A stretch of DNA of 64,000 nucleotides, taken from NCBI RefSeq assembly GCF_045063725.1, contig NZ_CP173695.1. One strand, 5' to 3'. Below the pieces are notes generated by a model. The model worked only from the letters and a program-made list of their open reading frames with translations. It did not search any database and was not told the origin of the DNA. Source of the DNA: Sellimonas catena (lineage in GTDB: Bacteria; Bacillota; Clostridia; Lachnospirales; Lachnospiraceae). Positions 54,783 through 62,653 of this stretch are shown here, piece by piece. The position numbers and the translations under genes are program-made. The stretch's first letter is position 1; the number at the start of each line of letters is the position of its first letter.

Positions 54783-56795
54783 TCACTCGCTCCTCTTCTG
54801 TGCGCAGCTTACATGGAGGATCGAGTTTGTCTCCTCATCAACTACCAAAGCTTCAATCTCAGCAGAATGATCCAGCGGATACAAGAGAGGCTGGATATCC
54901 AGTTCCTCCGGTATCAGATTCTGACTGAAAGCTTCCACCTCATCTTCCTTTTCGTAATGCAGCGTATACATGCCGCCGGAAACCGGACCATTGGCACTGG
55001 ATACAGGATAACTATCCAGCACCTCTATGGAATCCACCTTGTAATCTGCAAGCCTTTTCTCTGTATCAATGCCATATTCTTTGAGGAGATCACATGTCAG
55101 CTCAAAGAACGGGTAGACAAACATGTTCGTAATACTTCCGTCTGAGGAAGATCTGATCCTTGTATATCCGCACGGCAGCTCTTCTCCAAGCTGTTCCATC
55201 TTAAGTTCTGAGACATCCTGCCGGTACGCGTCAAGGAGAGCTTCTTTCTGATCCCCCGTGATCTGAAGGGCAGTTCCTCTTACACTGTCTTCCCATGTAA
55301 AGCGGTCTTCTGATACATCCTCAAGCTTTACTGCTGGATAGGCAATCCGCTTATATTCATCCGTCTCATATACTGATGCGAACATCTCCACCTGTTCTCT
55401 GGTCAGCGGATAAGAACGGTAATGGGTGCCGCCGTCCGGCATATAGTAGCAGACTTTTGCACGAGTGCAGGAACTGTCCGCCATACTGCTCTCACCGATG
55501 TCTTCCCTGATGATCTCCTGAAGCCACGTAAGCACTGCCGTGCGACCTTCTCCCTTTAGCTGATACCGCCTCAACTGCGCAGCCGTCTCATATTTTTCCT
55601 GATTTCCCGACACCTCGGCATAAGTCGAGCAATCCATACCGATCCCATCGATACTGATCCCGATGCTTTCTGCATTTTCCGGAAAGAGGGTGTCATAAGC
55701 GGAAGCTCCGGCAGGAAATGCCAGACCTGCTACAATTACAGCCGCTGCAGACAATACAAGCTGCCACTTTCTACGGAAAAACTTCACCTCTGTTCCCTGT
55801 ACCGCATACTCCAACAGCAAATGTACCGCAAGAGCTATAACCACTCCGCCCACAGTACAGCCGATGATAGAACCGATGCCGACAGACGCCGGATCTAAAA
55901 AATCCGACAGAAAACTGCACATCCATAAGCCTGCAAGGAATGATACCAGTATCTGTACTGTCTGTTCTGCCGGCGCCAGAGTAAATATCCGCCCGGTCCT
56001 CTCTGTCTTTCTTTTCCTCTGCGCGAGTACGATGAACCCGAAAAGAACCACAATCCACAGGACAGCCGCTGCCACGGAAGAAATCTCCGGTGTAAATGTC
56101 AGCACAAACGGTTTTTCAAACACACTCATTCCGGTCAGATCAGCCGTGAGCCGCTCCGGTGACAGGACAGTATATAGCCATTCAAGAAACGGGTTTTTAT
56201 AATATGTAACAAAATAATTCCGTGATAGCGCAGGGCATATATTCCCTGTCAGTATCGGAAAATATAGGATCATAACCGCACAGACGACTACTGCGGATAT
56301 AATATTTCCGCAGATCACGGCGCACAGAATCCCTATGTGATAAAAGATCAGAAAGGACACCGCATATACAAAAATACTCTTCAGCGTGTAGCTTCCCGCA
56401 TACACCCCGAACTGCAGATCAATAGCAGCCTGATAAATCCCGCATACTGCCATTATAAACATCAGAGGTACGATCACATTGAAGAGCCCGTGCACATACC
56501 GGCTCCAGAATATGGTTTCCCTGCTGACCGGCAAACTGTAGTAAAAGTCCTGCTGCTTCTGATGGAACAGATAGAAGAACTCAATGAAGGCGGTAAGAAG
56601 TCCGAGTCCCATGCAGATCCACCTGAGATCAAGGGCAGTGCCACCGATCCCGAAAAATGTATTTTCTGTGTCAAAACTCAGACGGGTCACGGCAAGGACG
56701 CCGTAAAGGATGAGAGTTCCCCACCCCAGAGCTGCCACAAGATGGCCTCTGCCTGCTTCTTTTACCCAGTTAATGAAGCACTTTGCGGATGTCAT
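54783..56795 (-). CDS. ABC-2 type exporter membrane protein (DUF6449-like)
   Basis: The 670-residue protein has an N-terminal membrane half with about ten spans (residues 18-375). The block LFHQKQQDFYYSLPVSRETIFWSRYVHG is typical of Firmicute ABC-2 exporter permeases paired with YtrB-type ATPases. The C-terminal half (about 380-670) is soluble and charged, the DUF6449-type domain. It overlaps the ATPase gene by 26 bp. Such exporters often move antimicrobial peptides or cell-wall-active compounds. The stop is followed by an open coding-like stretch in another frame, so the C-terminus may be altered. Confidence 0.82.
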   Translation of the reverse strand: MTSAKCFINWVKEAGRGHLVAALGWGTLILYGVLAVTRLSFDTENTFFGIGGTALDLRWICMGLGLLTAFIEFFYLFHQKQQDFYYSLPVSRETIFWSRYVHGLFNVIVPLMFIMAVCGIYQAAIDLQFGVYAGSYTLKSIFVYAVSFLIFYHIGILCAVICGNIISAVVVCAVMILYFPILTGNICPALSRNYFVTYYKNPFLEWLYTVLSPERLTADLTGMSVFEKPFVLTFTPEISSVAAAVLWIVVLFGFIVLAQRKRKTERTGRIFTLAPAEQTVQILVSFLAGLWMCSFLSDFLDPASVGIGSIIGCTVGGVVIALAVHLLLEYAVQGTEVKFFRRKWQLVLSAAAVIVAGLAFPAGASAYDTLFPENAESIGISIDGIGMDCSTYAEVSGNQEKYETAAQLRRYQLKGEGRTAVLTWLQEIIREDIGESSMADSSCTRAKVCYYMPDGGTHYRSYPLTREQVEMFASVYETDEYKRIAYPAVKLEDVSEDRFTWEDSVRGTALQITGDQKEALLDAYRQDVSELKMEQLGEELPCGYTRIRSSSDGSITNMFVYPFFELTCDLLKEYGIDTEKRLADYKVDSIEVLDSYPVSSANGPVSGGMYTLHYEKEDEVEAFSQNLIPEELDIQPLLYPLDHSAEIEALVVDEETNSILHVSCAQKRSE

Positions 56796-57720
56796 ATCCT
56801 TTCACCTCCATCTCTGCGATAAATATTTCCTCTAGACTCATAGGGATCTCATTTAATACAGCAGGATGCTCCTCCTTCAACTTTGCCCTAATCTCCTCTT
56901 TATCCCCACGGACAGTCAAAGTGATAAAGCTTCCCTCTGAATGGATACGCACGATATCAAGGGTATTCTCAAGCCTGTCCATAATGTCCTGCAACTTCCC
57001 GCAGGATGACCACCCCTCTTCTTCTGTAATCTCGCCTTTATCAGCATTTGTATGAAATGCACACTGAAATTTCCACATATTCTCAGCCTGTACGCGCATA
57101 TCTCCGGCAGTCACAAGTCCGCCTTTGTGCAAGATCGCGATATTCCCGCAGATATCTTCCAGTTCCTGCAGTCTGTGCGAAGCTACGACTACCGTAAATT
57201 TCCGCTCTTTCATCTCCTGCCGGAAGAGATTCTTCATCACTTCCGCCGCGATCGGATCAAGGCCGTCAAACACTTCGTCGCACAGCAGATATTTTGTTCC
57301 TGCACAGAGTGCGAGGATTAGGAATGCCTGCCGCTTCATCCCTTTGGAGAATGTACGGATCGGCTGTCTCACATCCAGGTTCAGTGATTCCGCCATGTAT
57401 GTCACACCCTCTGCATCCATCCCTGGATATTGTCTCTGATAGAATTTCGCCATCTGTTCCATTGTGGCATTCGGAAAATAATATGGCGTGTCCGGCAGAT
57501 AAAATATCTTCTCCGCCGAAACACTTAATGATTCATCATCTACAAGGATTTCACCAAAATCCGGCTCCAGTATTCCTGAGAGCAGACGGAGCATCGTCGT
57601 CTTTCCTGCACCATTCGTCCCGAGAAGGCCGAACATCATTCCTTCCGGAATATCAAGAAAGATATGATCTACAGCCGGTTTCCCATCGAATGTCTTTGTC
57701 AGCTCTCTCACGCTTATCAT
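56770..57720 (-). CDS. ABC transporter ATP-binding protein (YtrB/DrrA-like)
   Basis: The 316-residue ATPase has Walker A LLGTNGAGKTTMLRLL, the divergent signature FSKGMKRQAFL, Walker B YLLCDEVFDGLDP and the switch ASHRLQELED. The last hundred residues form the C-terminal extension of drug/peptide exporter ATPases. It is the first gene of a two-gene exporter with its own promoter. A GntR (YtrA-type) regulator, common ahead of such genes, is absent; ISLre2 copy 3 lies immediately upstream. Confidence 0.9.
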   Translation of the reverse strand: MISVRELTKTFDGKPAVDHIFLDIPEGMMFGLLGTNGAGKTTMLRLLSGILEPDFGEILVDDESLSVSAEKIFYLPDTPYYFPNATMEQMAKFYQRQYPGMDAEGVTYMAESLNLDVRQPIRTFSKGMKRQAFLILALCAGTKYLLCDEVFDGLDPIAAEVMKNLFRQEMKERKFTVVVASHRLQELEDICGNIAILHKGGLVTAGDMRVQAENMWKFQCAFHTNADKGEITEEEGWSSCGKLQDIMDRLENTLDIVRIHSEGSFITLTVRGDKEEIRAKLKEEHPAVLNEIPMSLEEIFIAEMEVKGYDIRKVLH

Positions 57721-57758
57721 GTAATATCTCCTTGAAACATTTAATATTTTTGTAATAA

Positions 57759-57787
57759 ATTATAACATGCCCTGCTGCTACTGTAAA
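57759..57787 (-). promoter_or_regulatory. Promoter of ABC exporter operon
   Basis: Minus-strand -35 TTTACA (57782-57787), 17-bp spacer, -10 TATAAT (57759-57764). It lies 18 bp inside the junction with ISLre2 copy 3. Confidence 0.65.
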
Positions 57788-57804
57788 GCTGACCAGAGAC
57801 CTCT

Positions 57805-59489
57805 GTATGTGTCAAGTAATCGTTGGCACTTTTTCTTCTTTTTTTGATATCAGTTTATTTCTTTTATTTTCAGACAATTCAGTTCGGACTTTATCTGATC
57901 ATTTTATGTTTCTTTTTAACAGAATGCTCTTGCAAGGGCTTTCCTCGATGCTGTCCGCATTGCGTCCAATAGCGGCATATGATGCGTAATCGTCTCTACA
58001 TATGGATTCCCTTTTCCATCCTTCTTTGGCGCTCTCGCCGCGCTCAGCGTTTTGACGATTTCTTCCATCTGCATGGTGAATATTTCTCCATCCGTATACC
58101 GTTCAATTGTATCGATCAGTTCCCTGTTCTCTTTCCGGTACAGGGCTTTCGCCATGTTATTCGCCCCATGCACGGACCATCTCATCCTCCGGTGCTTCAT
58201 CCGCATGGTGATCGCCGTACAGTTCTGGTTCTCCTGCACTCCCATATTCTTATACACGATCCCCTCCGGTGCTTCAGGCAGCTCAATCCCTCTTTCCCGG
58301 TACGGGATCAATCCCTCCCGGTTATTCCCCAGATACTTGTATAGTTCCCTTGCATTCCTGCTCCCTTTTTCTTTCGGATCATCACTCTCTATGCTGTCGG
58401 CATAGACCTGGATATATTCCAGCATTTCATCTACTTTCTTCTGCTCCAGAAGTTCTTTGATCTGTTCCTGGGCTTCTGTATCCCGGATCTTCTTTTTGAT
58501 CTCCTTATAGATGTGGAACCGGTCCAGCTGGAAGAGGGCTTCCGGGTCATAGATCTCTTTAATCCAGCTTCCTCCATCTCCGTTTAGAATCCGCCGGCCA
58601 ATCTCATCTGCATCGTAAATCTTTTCGATCAGCGCCTCCCGTTTTTGATGGAACCGGCTGCTTTTTTCCATTCCGGCCAACATCTTCTTATTCACCAGGC
58701 GGCTTCTTTTCGGGCTGTCTTTGTCCCATCCTTCATACATCGTGAAAACCTTCATCTCCTGTTTTGGCGCCTTCTTATGTCCGGAATCCTGCATCCTTAG
58801 CCATACGCCATCCATTTCTTCGAAAAGGATCCCGACTGCCTTTTCTCCTTCTGCCTGGTCTGCTTCCATCTGCTTTACCGCGTAGTCCTCTTCTTCGCTG
58901 ATTCGTTCCCCCAGCTCCTGAATCAGGTTCCAGACACCTCCATGGCTGATCGTCTGTCCGCAGGTATCACTGATCACTTCTGCGCTGACACGATATGGGG
59001 ATTCCGTTACAGTCAGTGCAATCTTTTCTGCAAGATTGGTAGAGATCAGCCCGATCTTCTCCATCTGCATCGCCTGATCCAGAAGGTAAATATGGGCAAT
59101 CCTTCCGTCCTCCTGTTCTGTCCGGTAGACTCTTCGGGAATAGGTTACTTCCCCATATACGGTTTTGATCGAAGTTTCCCGTTTCCCTTTGTCTCTGTAT
59201 AACTTTTTGTCTCTTTCTTTCGCCAGTTCATCATCGTAGTTTTCCAGAATGACCTGGGTGATCATCCTGCCCAACTCACAGACATACGCAAAAACTTTCT
59301 GCTCCAGGGTCTTGAAAGATACCAGCTTTTCCTCTACAATAGATTTCATCATACAGTCTCCTTTACGTGTTTTATTTTGCAACTAACATCATAAAGAAAA
59401 ACTGTATGATTGGGAAGTAGGGATTTTCTCTGCTTCCCTTTTTATTTAGGAAAAATTCCTATTTTTGCCAATAATAATTATACACTAAC
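57805..59489 (-). mobile_element. ISLre2-family insertion sequence, copy 3 (complete, 1685 bp)
   Basis: Same termini, length and orientation as the other copies; no nucleotide difference from copy 1 was noticed. The flanking 9-mers (GAGACCTCT left, TTACAATCC right) do not match, so no target duplication remains. With copy 2 it brackets the IS110 remnant and ABC exporter. Confidence 0.92.
57916..59352 (-). CDS. ISLre2-family (UPF0236) transposase, copy 3
   Basis: Intact 478-residue transposase, identical in protein sequence to copies 1 and 2. The start at MMKSIVEEKL is chosen by the AAAGGAG site. Confidence 0.9.
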   Translation of the reverse strand: MMKSIVEEKLVSFKTLEQKVFAYVCELGRMITQVILENYDDELAKERDKKLYRDKGKRETSIKTVYGEVTYSRRVYRTEQEDGRIAHIYLLDQAMQMEKIGLISTNLAEKIALTVTESPYRVSAEVISDTCGQTISHGGVWNLIQELGERISEEEDYAVKQMEADQAEGEKAVGILFEEMDGVWLRMQDSGHKKAPKQEMKVFTMYEGWDKDSPKRSRLVNKKMLAGMEKSSRFHQKREALIEKIYDADEIGRRILNGDGGSWIKEIYDPEALFQLDRFHIYKEIKKKIRDTEAQEQIKELLEQKKVDEMLEYIQVYADSIESDDPKEKGSRNARELYKYLGNNREGLIPYRERGIELPEAPEGIVYKNMGVQENQNCTAITMRMKHRRMRWSVHGANNMAKALYRKENRELIDTIERYTDGEIFTMQMEEIVKTLSAARAPKKDGKGNPYVETITHHMPLLDAMRTASRKALARAFC

Positions 59490-59570
59490 TTACAATCCTT
59501 TCTATTTTTTTACGTCGTTATTACAATTTATTACAGTAATTCCTCCTCTCCGGTCAGTTCTCATTCCTTT

Positions 59571-60236
59571 TTATCTTGATTCGCGGCAGAAAGATTCTAT
59601 TTTTTCTACAACTTCTTCAATCGTCATCTCTGAGCTGTCAATCAGCTCTGCGTCTTCTGCGCGGCACAGCGGGGAAATCTCTCTGGTCATATCTCTTCTG
59701 TCACGTTCTTCTATATCTGCTGCGATCTGAGCATAATCGCAGGATTCCCCTTTTCCCAACAATTCATTGTACCTTCGTCCGGCTCTCGTGTCAACACTTG
59801 CCGTCAGGAATATCTTGACATCTGCATCCGGCAAAACACTTGTTCCGATATCTCTGCCGTCCATTACAACATCTTCTCTCCTTGCCAGATCCCGCTGCAG
59901 TTCCAGCAGTCTGGCGCGTACCGCCGGAACGGCCGAGCTTTTTGATGCCATATTTCCGACTGCTTCCTCCCGGAGATGGTCTGTAATATTTTTATCATTT
60001 ACATAAATCTGCTGCTTTCCATTTTCATAGGCAATGTCAATTTTCACCTCTTCACATGCTTTTGTGACCGCCTCTTCATCGTCCGGCCGGATTCCTTTTG
60101 TCAGAAAATACCAGGCTAGCCCCCGGTACATTGCCCCGGTGTCTACATAAATAAAGCCTTTTCTTTCTGCCAGAAGTTTTGCTATGGTGCTTTTCCCGGC
60201 GCTGGCCGGTCCGTCAATCGCTATCTGATAACCCAT
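59571..60236 (-). CDS. cmk: Cytidylate kinase
   Basis: The start MGYQIAIDGPASAGKST follows CGGAGG at nine bases; an ATG three codons earlier sits on the site itself. The 221-residue P-loop protein has the CMP-kinase blocks FIYVDTGAMYRGLAWYF, VVMDGRDIGTSVLPDADVKIFL and RRYNELLGKG. It phosphorylates CMP and dCMP. It is third in the rpiR-baiN-cmk operon. The usual clostridial downstream neighbour ispH is not present; ISLre2 copy 3 begins 81 bp after the stop. Confidence 0.96.
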   Translation of the reverse strand: MGYQIAIDGPASAGKSTIAKLLAERKGFIYVDTGAMYRGLAWYFLTKGIRPDDEEAVTKACEEVKIDIAYENGKQQIYVNDKNITDHLREEAVGNMASKSSAVPAVRARLLELQRDLARREDVVMDGRDIGTSVLPDADVKIFLTASVDTRAGRRYNELLGKGESCDYAQIAADIEERDRRDMTREISPLCRAEDAELIDSSEMTIEEVVEKIESFCRESR

Positions 60237-60282
60237 TATTTTCATCCTCCGATACTGTATTTATTCTCAGTCTGACTGTGCC

Positions 60283-61518
60283 TTATTCCTCAGAAGCACA
60301 GGAACCCGCCGCATTTCCGGTAGACCATGCAATCTGAAGATTGAATCCGCCTGTCACAGCATCCAAATCCAGAACCTCTCCCGCAAAATAGACATGTTTT
60401 ACCAGTCTGGATTCCATCGTTGCCGGGTTGATCTCCCTGACATTGACGCCTCCCTGTGTAATAATGGCTTCATTGAAATCCCGAAGCCCGGTAACGGTCA
60501 GCTCCAGACCTTTTAGCAATGCCGCGAAAGCAAGCCTCTCTTCTCTGGTGATTTCGTGGATCTTCTTTTCCGGATGAATCCGGCTCTGCTCAACAGCCAC
60601 CGGAATCATCTTGGCCGGGAGAAGCCTGGCAAGTGCGTTTTTAAACTGCTTGTTCTTATTCTCCTCGAAATCCCGCAGAAGTCTCGCATCCAGCTGTTCA
60701 AAGGAAAGCGCCGGCTTCAAATCAATCCGGAGTCTCAGCGGTCTTTCCTCCAGAATTTTTCCGACAAAAGAGCTGGCGCTTAATATCATCGGCCCGCTCA
60801 CTCCATAGTGCGTAAAAAGCATTTCACCAAAATCTTCGTAAAGGACTTTCGACCCGTCCAGGATGGTAATTGCCGTATTCTTAAGAGAAAGGCCCTGAAG
60901 ATCTTTTACAAAAGCTTCCTTCGTCTCCATCGGCACCAGCGCCGGACGGATGCTGGTTACGGTATGTCCAAGGGTTTTTGCAAACCGGTAACCGTCTCCT
61001 GTTGACCCTGTCGTCTGGTAGGAGTTTCCTCCTGTGGCGATAATACATGTATCTGCCTGTACTTCCGTCCCGTCCGCAAGGTACAGGCAGGCAAACGCCC
61101 CGTCTTTTGTTCCGATCTGCTGTACTTTCGTGTTTAAGTGTACCTGAACTCCCTGGCGTTTCAATTCATCTCCCAGTACACGGATGACATCAGAAGAATG
61201 ATCGGACTCCGGAAACACCCTGTTTCCCCGCTCTGTTTTCATCTTCAGTCCGATTTCGCTGAAAAACTCCATGGTCTCTTCGTTTGTAAATCCGTAAAAA
61301 CTGCTGTAAAGGAACTTTTTATTTGTAACCACAGAATCCAGAAGCTCTTCCATATCACAGGAATTCGTCAGATTGCACCTTCCCTTTCCGGTAATATAGA
61401 TCTTTTTACCCAGTTTTTCATTTTTCTCAAATAATTCTACCTGGTTTCCATTTCTTGCTGCGAAGATGGCGGCCATCATTCCTGCCGCGCCTCCTCCGAT
61501 TACTACTGTTTTTCCCAT
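60283..61518 (-). CDS. HI0933/BaiN-like NAD(P)/FAD-dependent oxidoreductase
   Basis: The 411-residue flavoprotein has the N-terminal FAD fold GGGAAGMMAAIFAARNG, TGKGRCNLTNSCDME, and IATGGNSYQTTGSTGDGY. The C-terminal FAD block TQGGVNVREINPATMESRL leads to GGFNLQIAWSTGNAAG. This is the HI0933/YhiN family, which includes BaiN of bile-acid 7-dehydroxylating clostridia. No other bai genes are near, so a bile-acid role should not be assumed. Its start overlaps the end of the RpiR gene by 16 bp. Confidence 0.9.
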   Translation of the reverse strand: MGKTVVIGGGAAGMMAAIFAARNGNQVELFEKNEKLGKKIYITGKGRCNLTNSCDMEELLDSVVTNKKFLYSSFYGFTNEETMEFFSEIGLKMKTERGNRVFPESDHSSDVIRVLGDELKRQGVQVHLNTKVQQIGTKDGAFACLYLADGTEVQADTCIIATGGNSYQTTGSTGDGYRFAKTLGHTVTSIRPALVPMETKEAFVKDLQGLSLKNTAITILDGSKVLYEDFGEMLFTHYGVSGPMILSASSFVGKILEERPLRLRIDLKPALSFEQLDARLLRDFEENKNKQFKNALARLLPAKMIPVAVEQSRIHPEKKIHEITREERLAFAALLKGLELTVTGLRDFNEAIITQGGVNVREINPATMESRLVKHVYFAGEVLDLDAVTGGFNLQIAWSTGNAAGSCASEE

Positions 61519-62456
61519 TCCGTTCTCCTCTGATCATTCACTTTCTTCTGGTCCGGAAAATGAAGTGGTATTTTATCCCTGACCGGATGCAGTTCATCGC
61601 TTGAGTAAACCTGATACTCATCCCAGATCTGTTCCAGTGTCCCCAGCGTGTCCACAACCTCGTCCTGCTTTTTCATGCAGAGTGCAACCACCAGCGCATT
61701 AATCACACTCAGCGGCGCCACAAGCGAATCCACAATCGAAGTCATATCGCTGCGCGCGATCAGACTGCAGGACGAATAAAGATTCATCGGTGAGTGAACG
61801 CTGTCCGTCAGTGTGATGATCTTTGCTCCCTGGTTGTTCGCAAATTCCAGAGCCTTTAATGTTCTCATGGAGTATCTCGGGAAGCTGATACCGATGATCA
61901 CATCCTCCTCCGTAATCCGGATAATCTGCTCAAAAATCTCACTGGAACTGTTCGTGTCCACACTGACCACATTGTCCCGGATCAGATTCAGATAAAAGCC
62001 AAGAAAATTTGCAAGTGTGGCACAGCTTCGTATGCCCACAATGTAGATTTTCCTGGCATTTAAAATCGTATCGACCGCCGTCTCAAAGGCATTCTGATCA
62101 ATATGCTCCATCGTCAGCTTAATCTTCTCTATATCCGACTGGAGCACACTCATCAGAATCTCAGACTGGCTGATCCGCCCGTAAGTAACCTCCATCCTCT
62201 GAATAAAATTCAGGCGGTTGCTCACAAGCTCCTCAAGCGCTTTCTGAAACTGCGGATAGCCCTTGTACCCAAGACCGGACGCAAAACGTACAACTGTAGA
62301 CTCACTGACACCGACCACATCACCCAGTCTGGCCGCAGTCATGAAAACAGCCTTCTCATAAGAAGACCGTATATAGTCCGCCAGTTTCTTCTGGCTCTTG
62401 CTCATCCCGTCATACCGCTCCTCAATTCTTTCAAGCAACTCATTTTTGCCGGTCAT
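61503..62456 (-). CDS. MurR/RpiR-family transcriptional regulator
   Basis: The start MTGKNELLERIEERYDGMS has GGAGGAG upstream; five earlier codons are excluded. The 317-residue protein has the RpiR helix-turn-helix (MTAARLGDVVGVSESTVVRFASGLGYKG written in two blocks: LGDVVGVSESTVVRFA and GLGYKGYPQF). A SIS sugar-phosphate-binding domain follows, about 130-270 (IYIVGIRSCATLANFLGFYL, DVIIGISFPRYSMRT). It likely responds to a phosphosugar. It heads the operon with the flavoprotein and cmk. Confidence 0.9.
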   Translation of the reverse strand: MTGKNELLERIEERYDGMSKSQKKLADYIRSSYEKAVFMTAARLGDVVGVSESTVVRFASGLGYKGYPQFQKALEELVSNRLNFIQRMEVTYGRISQSEILMSVLQSDIEKIKLTMEHIDQNAFETAVDTILNARKIYIVGIRSCATLANFLGFYLNLIRDNVVSVDTNSSSEIFEQIIRITEEDVIIGISFPRYSMRTLKALEFANNQGAKIITLTDSVHSPMNLYSSCSLIARSDMTSIVDSLVAPLSVINALVVALCMKKQDEVVDTLGTLEQIWDEYQVYSSDELHPVRDKIPLHFPDQKKVNDQRRTEWEKQ

Positions 62457-62491
62457 GACTAACTCCTCCAAAAGTCCATAATAGCTAATTA

Positions 62492-62520
62492 AGTATACTC
62501 CTTTTTCACCTTAATTACAA
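62492..62520 (-). promoter_or_regulatory. Promoter of rpiR-baiN-cmk operon
   Basis: Minus-strand -35 TTGTAA (62515-62520), 17-bp spacer, -10 TATACT (62492-62497). Confidence 0.6.
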
Positions 62521-62577
62521 GCATTTCACAAGAGTCGACAAGAAAGAGGACAAAGATTTAAGCATTTATTAAATTTT

Positions 62578-62611
62578 GGGGACGTGTTCCGATGAATCGG
62601 AACACGTCCCC
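62578..62611. repeat. 16-bp perfect hairpin, REP-like, after carboxyltransferase gene
   Basis: GGGGACGTGTTCCGAT is followed by two bases and its exact reverse complement. No T-run follows on the minus strand. The GGGGACGTGTTCC core resembles dispersed palindromes linked to IS200-like (RAYT) transposases in some bacteria; only one copy is in this window. Confidence 0.6.
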
Positions 62612-62653
62612 AATAGAAAAATCTGTATTGCTTTTTATTTAGAAGTTGTACGT

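Noticed and set aside
60283..61518. Bile-acid (bai) pathway role for the BaiN-like flavoprotein
   Set aside because: The HI0933 family is widespread and no other bai gene is present nearby.
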